Shown here one piece after another: positions 18,072-28,600 of a stretch of 64,000 nucleotides of DNA. The stretch comes from Acinetobacter sp. C26M (lineage in GTDB: Bacteria > Pseudomonadota > Gammaproteobacteria > Pseudomonadales > Moraxellaceae). Below the pieces are notes generated by a model, which had not been told where the DNA came from, made no database searches, and worked only from the letters and a program-made list of their open reading frames with translations. Location: positions 310,001 to 374,000 of the forward strand of contig NZ_CP098478.1 of the NCBI RefSeq assembly GCF_023702675.1. The letters run 5' to 3'. Within the stretch, counting starts at the first letter, position 1. Each line of letters opens with the position of its first letter. The position numbers and the translations under genes were made by a program.

Positions 18072-20189
18072 TTAGTTTGTCGTTGCTAATTTTGAGACTT
18101 CAGGTTGCACACTGGGCATATTTAGACGTTCAATACGTGGGAAACCGAAGTGCATGCGTAAGTCTCGAATGATTTGTGCAATTTGATTTCGGTTACTGAC
18201 CACGATGTTAACATAGGTTTTTTGGTCTTGAGAGTGAACCATTTCTACACCCGTTTTGGCTTTACGGCATTGATAGATCAAATCAGAGATTTGTTCATCA
18301 TTCATGCCCATATGAATACATAAGTAAGCACTAAAACGAACATCATCAATTTCTTCGGATTGCCAATGCAACGGCATGATGTTTTCTGGATGTAGATGTT
18401 GTTCATGCAGTAAATTACGACAACGTGAGCGATGCACGATTAAACCGCGTCGAGATAGGTGTCCTTGGATTGGATCACCAAGAACAGGGTTGCAGCAATG
18501 CGCATATTTTACATCAACACCTTCTGTACCTAAAATCAGACGATCTGATGCTTCATTATGTTGTGAGTGGTAATCCTGTGCAAATAAATGATTTGCAACC
18601 AACTGTGGTAATAGATCACCCACCGCAATCTGTTCGAACAGCGTATCTTTACTACTTAAATGTCGCCACTCAAGTACATTCATCCAGTCGGTTGGTGATA
18701 GATCATCAATTGAACGCTGGAATAATTTTAAAGCACGATTTAGAGCTTGTTGTCCAACCAAGCGTTGCTCATCAATATCTTGCTCTCTAAGCATGTTTTG
18801 CAGCGCACGACGTGCTTTTTGGGTATTAATAAAGCTGAGCCAGTCTGGGTTTGGTGTTGCTAATACATCAGTAATGATTTCAACCACTTGTCCACTGTGC
18901 AATGGTGTCGATAGTGGACGGATTTCTCCATCAACTTTGGCGCCAACAGCGTGGTTGCCTAAAAACAGGCTGGCTGAATAAGCAAAATCAACTACGGTTG
19001 CACCTTGTGGTAATTCATGTAGTTGACCATGAGGGGTATAAACCCAAATTTTTTCTTGGTGCAAATAATCGAGCAGATCACTAAAGGTGGTCTTCGCACA
19101 GCCACTATCAATTAAGGTATTCAAGTTCTGCATAGACGCTTGAATGGCTGAACGACAGGCTTGCGGTGCATTTTCACCAAGCACCACACCAAAACGGGCG
19201 GCTTTACGCATCAGTTCGGTTTGAATGGTCAATGAAAGTGTGGTTTTTTCACCTTTAAGTTTGATCATTAATGACTGATTGCCACCGGGTAACGGGCGGC
19301 GAATATGGTCGCTATATTGTAAGACTTGGAAATTATCTTTCAGGGCTTCAATTAAGCGGTCACAATCTGCGATGCTTTGTAAAATAATTTCAAAGGCATG
19401 GCTGTGACTGAGCTCATTTAAGTCAATTTCATTTTTAATAAAATGGCGTAGTAATTCGATATTGTTGTTTTTCTTCTTGATTCGGCCTTTTAGGTCATAT
19501 GCTTTTAACAGTTCAGAGAGCTTCTGTTCCCATACAGCCTGATATTCGCAACGTTTAGGCTTGGTTTCCAGCAATGCAGTTTGTACATCATTAAACATAT
19601 CTAAATCGAGATTTTGATAACACAGATGCTCAAGGTTATCTGCCATCTCATTCATACCAACAAGCCGAGCCATAGGTACAAAAATATCTAATGTTTCTTG
19701 TGCAATACGGGCGCGCTTATCTGGACGCAGTGCGCCTAAGGTGGTCATGTTGTGATAGCGATCGGCTAATTTAATGATAATGACACGAGGGTCTTGTAGC
19801 GTCGCTTGTAAAATTTTTCGGAAGGATGCGGCTTTGTTATATTCCTTATCGCTGGAATGGCTGAGTTTAGTAACACCATCGACCAGTTCTGCGACCACTA
19901 AACCGTATTTTTGCCCAATTTCATCTTTAGTAAATTCAGTGTCTTCAATCACATCATGTAATAAGGCAGCCATCAGTGTATCGGCATCGAGACGCATATG
20001 CGCCAAAATACAACTCACTGCAATAGGATGCAGTACATAAGGTTCACCACTTTTACGGGTAATACCGCTATGCGCTAAATCAGCAAAATCACAGGCCGCA
20101 AGCACTCGTTGAACGTCACTATCTTTGAGATAGGCTTCAATAATTGCTCTGAGCTGCTGCTTGGCTTGGCTGACCTCTTCGCCTGGCAT
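18072..20189 (-). CDS. spoT: (p)ppGpp hydrolase SpoT with decayed synthetase domain
   Basis: A 705-aa RSH-family protein. The N-terminal HD hydrolase domain is intact (SGEPYVLHPIAV with His54, ALLHDVIEDTEF with His78-Asp79, KLADRYHNM), followed later by TGS (about 375-435, IWVYTPHGQLHELPQGATVV) and a C-terminal ACT region with HCCNPVLGD. The middle synthetase domain (about 215-335) is degenerate: the usual YQSLHT block is replaced by GGNQSLMIKL and the RxKxxxSI block by KKKNNNIELL. This fits published work showing that Acinetobacter baumannii SpoT is a monofunctional hydrolase. Gene order with rpoZ and gmk is conserved. AAAGGTG precedes the ATG. Confidence 0.95.
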   Translation of the reverse strand: MPGEEVSQAKQQLRAIIEAYLKDSDVQRVLAACDFADLAHSGITRKSGEPYVLHPIAVSCILAHMRLDADTLMAALLHDVIEDTEFTKDEIGQKYGLVVAELVDGVTKLSHSSDKEYNKAASFRKILQATLQDPRVIIIKLADRYHNMTTLGALRPDKRARIAQETLDIFVPMARLVGMNEMADNLEHLCYQNLDLDMFNDVQTALLETKPKRCEYQAVWEQKLSELLKAYDLKGRIKKKNNNIELLRHFIKNEIDLNELSHSHAFEIILQSIADCDRLIEALKDNFQVLQYSDHIRRPLPGGNQSLMIKLKGEKTTLSLTIQTELMRKAARFGVVLGENAPQACRSAIQASMQNLNTLIDSGCAKTTFSDLLDYLHQEKIWVYTPHGQLHELPQGATVVDFAYSASLFLGNHAVGAKVDGEIRPLSTPLHSGQVVEIITDVLATPNPDWLSFINTQKARRALQNMLREQDIDEQRLVGQQALNRALKLFQRSIDDLSPTDWMNVLEWRHLSSKDTLFEQIAVGDLLPQLVANHLFAQDYHSQHNEASDRLILGTEGVDVKYAHCCNPVLGDPIQGHLSRRGLIVHRSRCRNLLHEQHLHPENIMPLHWQSEEIDDVRFSAYLCIHMGMNDEQISDLIYQCRKAKTGVEMVHSQDQKTYVNIVVSNRNQIAQIIRDLRMHFGFPRIERLNMPSVQPEVSKLATTN

Positions 20190-20469
20190 ATGACACCTTT
20201 TATAACCTAAATTCAGAAATGCTATGTCTGCTGATACTTCAGCGATATATTGCGTTGATAATTTACGTATTCAATGCATGATGAATGTCGTAAACCTCAT
20301 TTGATCCACTGAAAACTTACTTTTAACCTAAATATTCGCAAACATTACGTCTATCTTCTAATGAAAAGCAAATTGAGAAACTTGTCAATTTGTTCATTAT
20401 AAAAACTCGTAAATTTTTTCAATCACGGATATTGCTTTTATCAATATGTACTGAATTTTGCAAGAAAGA
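20190..20469. other. Intergenic spacer between rpoZ and spoT
   Basis: About 280 bases without a gene upstream of spoT. It is AT-rich and must hold the spoT promoter, since a terminator closes rpoZ at its upstream end. No clear operator was seen. Confidence 0.4.
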
Positions 20470-20500
20470 AAAAAGCCCAAAGTCTTCACAATGGGCTTTA
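20470..20500 (-). terminator. Terminator after rpoZ
   Basis: On the minus strand AAAGCCCA pairs with TGGGCTTT across an 11-12-base loop and ends in a T tract. It lies 18 bases after the rpoZ stop. Confidence 0.82.
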
Positions 20501-20517
20501 CGCGTAACAAATTCGAT

Positions 20518-20796
20518 TTAGAAAGTGAAACCTTCTAAGTTTAATGAATTTGTAGACAGTACCATATCAAGGTTTGATGTCTGGTAGTCTTGATCGCGTT
20601 GTTTTAAAATTTCTTTAGTGACATGACCAATTGCAATTTCACGCAATGCAACGACTGTTGGTTTGTCATTGTCCCATTCTACAGTTGGTTCCATACCTTG
20701 ACGTGCTAATTGACGTGCACGTTTACTCGCTACCAGTACTAACTCGAAGCGGTTATCTACATGGTCTAAACAATCTTCAACGGTTACACGTGCCAT
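20518..20796 (-). CDS. rpoZ: RNA polymerase omega subunit
   Basis: A 92-aa protein with the omega signature [20 protein letters not shown] and [12 protein letters not shown]. Omega helps fold and assemble the beta-prime subunit and forms part of the (p)ppGpp/DksA response site in proteobacteria, which suits its position beside spoT. gmk lies 73 bases upstream on the same strand. Length is normal. Confidence 0.96.
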   Translation of the reverse strand: MARVTVEDCLDHVDNRFELVLVASKRARQLARQGMEPTVEWDNDKPTVVALREIAIGHVTKEILKQRDQDYQTSNLDMVLSTNSLNLEGFTF

Positions 20797-20869
20797 AAGT
20801 TGTCTCGTTTGATGAACATTACATTTGAAAAGACTGAGTAGTATAAAAGGCTTTTAGGCTAGACTCAAG

Positions 20870-21526
<657 letters not shown>

Positions 21527-21596
21527 CTATTGTAGTGTAGCGTGCCATTAAACGAAATAGTTTGGTGTAAAAATTCAGTTGATGAGAGAGGATGTT

Positions 21597-22547
21597 ATGG
21601 AAATCGTGTTGGCCAATCCACGAGGCTTTTGTGCTGGTGTTGACCGTGCTATAGCAATCGTCAATCGGGCACTGGAGTGTTTTAACCCGCCTATTTATGT
21701 ACGCCATGAAGTGGTGCATAACAAATTTGTGGTCGATGATTTACGTCAGCGTGGTGCTGTTTTTGTCGATGAGTTGGATCAGGTTCCTGATGATTCTATT
21801 GTGATTTTTAGTGCACATGGCGTATCTAAAGCGGTACAACAAGAAGCTGATCGTCGTGGTTTAAAAGTATTTGATGCGACCTGTCCATTAGTGACTAAAG
21901 TTCATATTGAAGTGACGAAATATGCACGTGAAGGGACCGAAGCCATTCTGATTGGTCATGAAGGCCATCCAGAAGTTGAAGGTACCATGGGTCAGTATGA
22001 TAAAACCAAAGGTGGCGCAATTTATCTAGTCGAAGATGAACAAGATGTTGAAGCCTTAATGGTAAATCATCCAGATAAGGTCGCTTTTGTAACGCAAACT
22101 ACACTTTCAATCGATGATACCGCCAAAGTAATTGATGCGTTGCGGACCAAATTCCCAAAAATTCAAGGCCCACGTAAAGATGATATTTGCTATGCCACCC
22201 AGAACCGTCAAGATGCGGTACGTGATTTGGCAGAGCAGTGTGATGTAGTTCTTGTTGTTGGTTCTCCAAACTCGTCAAACTCGAATCGCTTACGTGAATT
22301 GGCAGAGCGTATGGGGAAATCTGCTTACTTGGTTGATAATGCAGATCAGCTGGAAAAAGATTGGTTTAAATCGGAAAGCAAAATTGGTGTAACTGCGGGT
22401 GCATCGGCACCAGAAATTCTAATTAAACAAGTGATTCAGCGTTTACAAGATTGGGGTGCAACACCACCCAAAGAGTTACAAGGACGAGAGGAAAATATCA
22501 CTTTTAGTCTACCAAAAGAGTTGCGTATCCAAGTGATACAAGCCTAA
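21597..22547 (+). CDS. ispH: 4-hydroxy-3-methylbut-2-enyl diphosphate reductase
   Basis: A 316-aa [4Fe-4S] enzyme that performs the last step of the MEP isoprenoid pathway, producing IPP and DMAPP. The N-terminal [19 protein letters not shown] with the first cluster cysteine, [12 protein letters not shown], and [11 protein letters not shown] give the three conserved cysteines. [12 protein letters not shown] is the substrate-binding SxN motif. The start is ATG 21597 with GAGAGG upstream; a TTG further upstream is in frame but atypical. The minor-pilin operon follows after a terminator, a neighbourhood also seen in Pseudomonas. Confidence 0.97.
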   Translation: MEIVLANPRGFCAGVDRAIAIVNRALECFNPPIYVRHEVVHNKFVVDDLRQRGAVFVDELDQVPDDSIVIFSAHGVSKAVQQEADRRGLKVFDATCPLVTKVHIEVTKYAREGTEAILIGHEGHPEVEGTMGQYDKTKGGAIYLVEDEQDVEALMVNHPDKVAFVTQTTLSIDDTAKVIDALRTKFPKIQGPRKDDICYATQNRQDAVRDLAEQCDVVLVVGSPNSSNSNRLRELAERMGKSAYLVDNADQLEKDWFKSESKIGVTAGASAPEILIKQVIQRLQDWGATPPKELQGREENITFSLPKELRIQVIQA

Positions 22548-22571
22548 TTTTATTAGAAAAATGTGAAATGG

Positions 22572-22605
22572 AAACGGATGGATTGCACTCCATCCGTTTT
22601 TTTTT
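22572..22605 (+). terminator. Terminator after ispH
   Basis: AAACGGATGGA pairs perfectly with TCCATCCGTTT around a 6-base loop and runs into nine T. Confidence 0.93.
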
Positions 22606-22687
22606 GGTGCTTATCTGCTTTGTATTGGTTCTGTAAAAATAAAATTTAATATAGAGTAGTGAATTTTAATAATAGGGTGCTGGGGAA

Positions 22688-23251
22688 ATGGGGAAAACTC
22701 GGGGATTCACCTTAATTGAGTTACTAGTGACGATTGCGGTGTTGGCTGTGATTGCGATGATGGCTGTTCCTTCGTTTGGTAATTTAATTGCGAGAAAGAA
22801 ACTAGAGACAAAAGCGAAAGAATATGCTTTGTTTTTTGGTGAGGTGAGAGGTAAGGCAATTGGATTGCAAAAAGAAATAACAATCAAAAAGTGCCCTATA
22901 GTCAGTCAAAATGAAGAATGTCCGTTGAATACAGCAACGACATATTATCAGTCTGTGAAGGTAGGGAATTTGAATCTCACAAGTGATTATATGGATCATG
23001 GAGATGTGATTTTAAAATTTGGTGCAAATGGTTTAACGAGTTCTTTAAATACACGACCTATTCCTAATCCTAATTACATCGCTAGTAATCCGACAGATTT
23101 AACAACAAATCCTCCAACAAATCCTCCAACTATAGATGAGATTGTGCCAATTAAATTTACGTTGTGTGATTCAGTGCTAAAACAGAGCAAAATAATTTTA
23201 ATTTCAAAAGTAGGTACTGTTGATAGTATTACCTCGGGGACTTGCACATGA
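22688..23251 (+). CDS. fimU: Type IV minor pilin FimU/FimT-like, copy 1
   Basis: A 187-aa GspH/FimT-family pseudopilin. The leader MGKTRG is followed by FTLIELLVTIAVLAVIAMMA with Glu5. In type IV pili, FimU joins PilV, PilW, PilX and PilE as the priming/tip complex that couples PilY1 to the shaft. An unusual Pro/Thr/Asn stretch NPPTNPPTIDE lies near residue 140. Its end overlaps the pilV start (ATGA), so translation is coupled. It heads the first of two tandem minor-pilin operons. Confidence 0.88.
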   Translation: MGKTRGFTLIELLVTIAVLAVIAMMAVPSFGNLIARKKLETKAKEYALFFGEVRGKAIGLQKEITIKKCPIVSQNEECPLNTATTYYQSVKVGNLNLTSDYMDHGDVILKFGANGLTSSLNTRPIPNPNYIASNPTDLTTNPPTNPPTIDEIVPIKFTLCDSVLKQSKIILISKVGTVDSITSGTCT

Positions 23252-23787
23252 TAAAATTTTCTCAGCAAGGTGTTGGTTTAGTTGAGGTTTTGGTTGCACT
23301 TGTAATTTTGGCCTTAGGTGTACTCGGGTTCTCAGCTTTACAATTAAGAGCTTTAGATGCAGCACAAGAGGCTACAGAGCAGTCTATTGCAATGAATACC
23401 GCACGAGATTTAGCTGAAAGAATACGTGTAAATAGAACTGCTTTAGCTGCGTATAAAACGGCAATAAATACAAAAGCAGCCGATGACAGTAAGTTAACTT
23501 GCATTGGTACAGAAACTCGGAATGCTAGTCCAGCTACTAAAAAAATAGATGTACCTAAATGTAATCCCACAGTGATGGCACAACATGATGCGGCTGAAAT
23601 TCTTAAGAAAATAAATGCCCAAGGACAGACAATTATTATTGCAAATTGTGTAGGAAGCTCTTTGAACTGTATTTATGTTGCTTGGGGTAAGACAATTATT
23701 ACAGCGAGTAATATTAGTCAATGTGTTGATACTGGAACAGGTGTTTATCAAGCCGATACCAAGTGTTTAGTTATGGAGGCATTCTAG
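23248..23787 (+). CDS. pilV: Type IV minor pilin PilV, copy 1
   Basis: A 179-aa prepilin. MIKFSQQG is cut before VGLVEVLVALVILALGVLGF, which is the class signature of PilV (Glu5 kept). The segment RDLAERIRVNRTALAAYK is typical of PilV, and cysteines near the end (NCVGSSLNCIYVAWG) match the copy-2 protein (CPTGNNRQCIYVAWD). ATG 23248 overlaps the fimU stop; the longer frame from TTG 23242 is not needed. Confidence 0.88.
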   Translation: MIKFSQQGVGLVEVLVALVILALGVLGFSALQLRALDAAQEATEQSIAMNTARDLAERIRVNRTALAAYKTAINTKAADDSKLTCIGTETRNASPATKKIDVPKCNPTVMAQHDAAEILKKINAQGQTIIIANCVGSSLNCIYVAWGKTIITASNISQCVDTGTGVYQADTKCLVMEAF

Positions 23788-23788
23788 A

Positions 23789-24838
23789 ATGCGGTGTCGA
23801 TTAACTAAATATAATTTAGAGAATAAATTTATCTCTACTTATGAGGATGATACTTTGCAAGTAAAAGCGCACTTTGCTCAGCGTTATTCTGGGTTTACTT
23901 TGGTTGAATTGATGGTTGCACTTGCTTTGGGGTTATTAGTGAGTGCAGTAGCAATTCAGCTATTTTTGACAAGCCAACGCAGTATTACGACTCAACAGGC
24001 AATGATGAATTTGCAAAATTCGACATTATTTGGTTTGGGTACAATGATTAATGACATTCGCTTAGCAAATTACAACTCATCCCAACCTTATGTTAATGAC
24101 AGGGTTTTATATGGTGGTGTTGTACTTGCTGCAAATAATATATCTGCAAATTTACCTACTTTTACCATAAATTCAGGCTTGTTAACTCGGGGTTCAGTTG
24201 GTCCTTCAAATTTGAAAGACCAGCAAAGTGATCAGTTAGTTATTCAATATCATGTTAGTACGGCAAATCAATATGATTGTGAAGGTCGGGGCTTAGCTTC
24301 GGGTGACTATGTGGTGGAGCGCTATTTTTTAAGAGCTGATAACAATCGGAGTGATCCAAATCAACCTCTTGCCTTGGCCTGTAAGGCAGCTCGCTATACT
24401 GCGGCAAGTGCAAAAACGAATACGACATTAAATTTGGCTGGAAATGGTGAAATTATTATTCCTCGGGCTGATCACTTTAGTGTGAGATTAGGTGTTGCAT
24501 TTGATGGAGCAAATTCGAGCTGTGATGCGGTTACAGAAACAGCTGCCAGTAGTATAGCTAATATTGCTCCTGATACTCGATTAGATTGTTTTAGTTATAT
24601 GAATATTGAAAATTATCGAGCTTTAACAGGTGAAAAGCCTCAAATTGTTTCACTACAAATAGGTTTGCTTGTACGTTCAACAGATACTGGCGGAAATAAT
24701 CAATTTTTTGATGCTGATCAAAAATATAAAGTTCTTAATGTTGATGAAAAGTTAAAGACAGATGATAAAAACAAACTTTATTTGCGTAGTGTAGTTACAC
24801 AAACCATCGCGATACGTAATGGCTTTGGTATTCAGTAA
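23789..24838 (+). CDS. pilW: Type IV minor pilin PilW, copy 1
   Basis: A 349-aa PilW-family protein. The prepilin site SG|FTLVELMVALALGLLVSA lies after a rather long leader of about 36 residues. Downstream segments such as MMNLQNSTLFGLGTMINDIR, QLVIQYHV, and the C-terminal LRSVVTQTIAIRNGFG are shared with copy 2. Long PilW leaders occur in Acinetobacter. It starts 1 base after the pilV stop, in the same operon. Confidence 0.86.
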   Translation: MRCRLTKYNLENKFISTYEDDTLQVKAHFAQRYSGFTLVELMVALALGLLVSAVAIQLFLTSQRSITTQQAMMNLQNSTLFGLGTMINDIRLANYNSSQPYVNDRVLYGGVVLAANNISANLPTFTINSGLLTRGSVGPSNLKDQQSDQLVIQYHVSTANQYDCEGRGLASGDYVVERYFLRADNNRSDPNQPLALACKAARYTAASAKTNTTLNLAGNGEIIIPRADHFSVRLGVAFDGANSSCDAVTETAASSIANIAPDTRLDCFSYMNIENYRALTGEKPQIVSLQIGLLVRSTDTGGNNQFFDADQKYKVLNVDEKLKTDDKNKLYLRSVVTQTIAIRNGFGIQ

Positions 24839-24848
24839 GGAAGCTAGT

Positions 24849-25601
24849 ATGAGAATGCAAAAAAGAAAAAAATCACAGTCTGGCTCGGTCCTTATTGTCG
24901 TATTAATTATGCTCGTTCTTGTTACTTTAGCTGGGACGTGGGCGATACGAGGGAGTATTAATTCTTTAAAAATTGCAACGAATGCCCAAGCTCAGGCTTT
25001 ACTCAAACAAACGAGTGACTCTGTTTTTTTTACTTTGGAAAATAAAACAGATAATGAGCTTTCCTTTGCTCAAATGCGTATTGGTGATGGTATGTTGAAT
25101 TATACCTTAAGACCTGAAAATAAAGGAAAAGAGCTTGTGTTTTGTATTCGTGGAGGGACCACGGATAACTTTGAAGGCAGTCGTTTGGCAAGCGTTGTTT
25201 ATTGGGATGGAGCGACGATTAAAAATACAGAAATGGGGAAAAATGGTTTCTGTCAAATGAGTCGCATAACAGATTTTTTGAGTAGCCGTAATGCTGTAAT
25301 GACACAAGTAACGGTGCGGGCAGCTGCGAATGATCGCGATTGGGAACATATGATGGAAGGCGATGATAAAGAAAGTTCAAAAAGTACAGGTATTCAAAAG
25401 GTCACCATTACTGCTACTTCGCTTTTACCAAATTTGAGTGATAGTTCTCGCTCGGATATCAATACTTGCTTAACAGATTATACAAGTTTTGTTGATGATG
25501 GTGCTTCAAATGATACGGTTACTGATTGTTTGTCGAAGAAAAATGTTCCATATAGTACGCAAGAAATGGAATACACCATCAAGACTGTACGTGCATCCTA
25601 A
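24849..25601 (+). CDS. pilX: Type IV minor pilin PilX, copy 1
   Basis: A 250-aa PilX-like protein. The N-terminus KKSQSG|SVLIVVLIMLVLVTLAGTWA has the PilX_N signature and lacks Glu5, as usual for this class and for GspK. ATG 24849 is chosen because AAGGA overlaps the pilW stop just upstream. It precedes pilY1, its known partner. Confidence 0.85.
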   Translation: MRMQKRKKSQSGSVLIVVLIMLVLVTLAGTWAIRGSINSLKIATNAQAQALLKQTSDSVFFTLENKTDNELSFAQMRIGDGMLNYTLRPENKGKELVFCIRGGTTDNFEGSRLASVVYWDGATIKNTEMGKNGFCQMSRITDFLSSRNAVMTQVTVRAAANDRDWEHMMEGDDKESSKSTGIQKVTITATSLLPNLSDSSRSDINTCLTDYTSFVDDGASNDTVTDCLSKKNVPYSTQEMEYTIKTVRAS

Positions 25602-25617
25602 AAAAGGAAAATAAATC

Positions 25618-28600
25618 ATGAAAAAACTAGAAACTAAAAAAGTTTACCAAAATGATGCACGTTTAGAGGTGCAACAGAACAATTGGCTGAATCAGACAAA
25701 AGTAGGTATGGCGACTGCTGTAATTACATCGTTGATATGTACAAGTATACCAACTTACGCAGCTGACTTGGAAATTTATAAAGTTCCAGAGGATAGTGTT
25801 GGGGCAACAACACTTATGATGATGTTGGATTTATCAGGGAGTATGGGATACGGGCTCGGCTATTCAAATACGTCGATGAGTATTCAGGAAGATTATAATG
25901 TTTGTGTTGGTTCACGGACTAATGTTAAAGAAGATTCATCCTCAACTTCATATTATTCTCGTTATTATTGTGCTGTACCTGCCAACACTACAAGTCAAAA
26001 AGTTACGGGGTATTGGTCCCCTTCAGCAACAGATGCAAATCGAAAATGGGTAGCAGGTTGTGAAAAACAGTCTGATAATTCGTATAGATGTTATGACCGC
26101 TTAACTCGTTTAAAAGATGGTTTACGTCAAGTATTGGAAGGGACGTCAACAGTTCCACGAATTGATGATAAAATCATTATTGGCCTTTCTAGTTTTGCCT
26201 CAAATAATGGTTATATTCGCGTGCCAGCAAGAGCATTAAATGCTGAATCTGGAGTAACAAAACAGGTGCTGGTAACAAAAACAAGAACCGTTTATGACAC
26301 TGTGCCAATTTATGAGACTCGACAGGAAGAATATGTTATCACTCCAGCAGTACCTGCATATAACCGCCTTTATTGGCGTCGAGTAACACTAACTTCTACT
26401 GGTACAAATTATCGTTATAGTACATGCTCGTGGAATACTACAACGAAAGTGTGTACGTCTTGGTCAAATCTTACATCAACCGTACCTAAGAACCCCAACT
26501 TTGATAGTAGTAAATTATCTACCTCATGTTCAATTAGTGGATATTATAATTGTCGGGAGTTCTATGATGTGATCCCAGCTGTTCCAGCTGTTATGGGAAC
26601 AAGACCTATACAAGTTCAAATAGGTACTGAACAAGTGCCGCGTATAGAAACGTATACAGAATGGGAAACACAAAATGTATTACAGCGTGAATTATTACTA
26701 AACAGTTTAAAAAATCTAGATGCTAGTGGCGGTACGCCTACACCCTACGCATATGCAGAAGCTGCCGCTTATTTAATGGGGACAACAACTGTCACGACTA
26801 TGCCAAATAATCTACAAGTCTATTTTGGTATGGATGATAATAGAGTGGGTAATAGTACAAGATATTATGCAAATTGTACGGTCTGGAGTGAAACTAACTG
26901 TACAAGTTGGAGTTATTGGAATAATGCTGGTAGTGCTTTTACACCGCCACCAGGGTATACAAAAGCCACTAATAAATCTACCTTTGTTACTAGTGACGGA
27001 AATTCTTATACTGGGTATTACTATACTGGCCCTAGTCCCTATAATTATTCTGGTTTTGCTCTATCGTCATCAAATACACAGAAAGATGGATTGTATGAAA
27101 GTCCAGCTTCTATTACATCTCAGAAAAATAATTCAGCTAAAAAAGAGTGTAGTGGACAAGGTATATATTTCTTAACGGATGGACAACCTCAGCCTGGAGG
27201 AGTTGTTACTGGTTCAGATGGGAAGAGTGGCACAGCATATAGTTTGATGAGTACTGCTCTAGGTTCAAAATCAAGTTTATTTAGTTGCTCAGCAAGTCCT
27301 TTAGGCAAAAGAACTGGATATGATGCTCCGGCAAATGGCTGGGCTTGTGTTGGTAAATTTGCTCAAGCATTACTTGATCCAAATCAGAATCCAACAGCGC
27401 TGAAAATTCAGACAGCAGTGGTTGGCTTTGGCAGTAGCTTTGGTGGAGGAGCTACAGAGTCTGATGACATTAAGGATGCGAAAGACTGGGGTGTTGTTGG
27501 GGATGGTGGTTGGATCGCAGGTTCAAGTCCAGAAGACGTTTCTAAAAGTATTAATGACTTTATTAATAAATTAAATAAAGATGTACCAAGTATGAGTACA
27601 GGTTCATCAACAATTCCTATGGATGCTTTAAATCCTAGTATCATTCAATCTTATGCCTATTTCCCGCAATTTGAACCTAAAGTAAACCCTGCTGATCAAC
27701 AACAACTTTGGTTTGGTAATTTAAAAAAATACTATGTTGTAAATAATGGGGTTTATTCCAGTGCAAGTGGTGGTACTACTAATACGGTTGTTTTGAGGAG
27801 TCAGTTGCAAGATTTGGCTGATATCTGGGCGAAATCAGGTATAACCTATCCAGAAAATACTCCAATTTATAAGAAAGGTGGTGCACTAAGCCAATTACTG
27901 TTAGGTACAGTAACTACAACGAATGATGACGGAGAGTCTAGCACGACAGCAGGACGTAAACTCCTAACGGATTACACATTTGATGGAACAAAAGATGAAG
28001 CTAATAGAGTCAGTCGGAATTTTTCTTTAAATCGTATTGATTATAATTACACCACTAATAATACAACGAAAACGGATGTTGCTTCTCGTGTAAGAGGGTT
28101 AATGGCACTGTTGGGATATAATATTAGTGCTGAAACTGCAACAAATAGTTTGGACTTAACTACAGCACCTGCAAATTTACGCCAAATGGGGAGTGTCTAT
28201 CACTCACTTCCTATCCTTTTAACTCAAGAGGGTAAGGCGGTTGCGGAGACGAATGCAACGACAAATAAAGTGCAGATTAGTACAGTAGGGCGTAAAGACT
28301 ATGTCATGTTCGGTACGACTCAAGGTTTATTAAGTGTCGTGGATGCTTCTAGTGGGGTTGAAAAATTTAGCTTTGTTCCAAAAGAAATGATTGAGAAGCA
28401 GTCTGAAACATTTAAGGAGAATGCTGGAAGCTTAGCTGGTGGAAAGAATGCTCTGTACTATGGAATGGATGGTGAATGGACAGCACATACGGTTTATGTC
28501 ACTAAATCAGATGGTACTTTAACAGTTAAAGGAACTGTGCGTAATGTGATTGGCTCCACTAAAGAAGAAAAAGAGAACTTAAGTGGTAAACAATGGGTAT

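Noticed and set aside
26825..27175. 116-aa ORF within pilY1-1
   Set aside because: Shadow frame inside a large well-supported gene.
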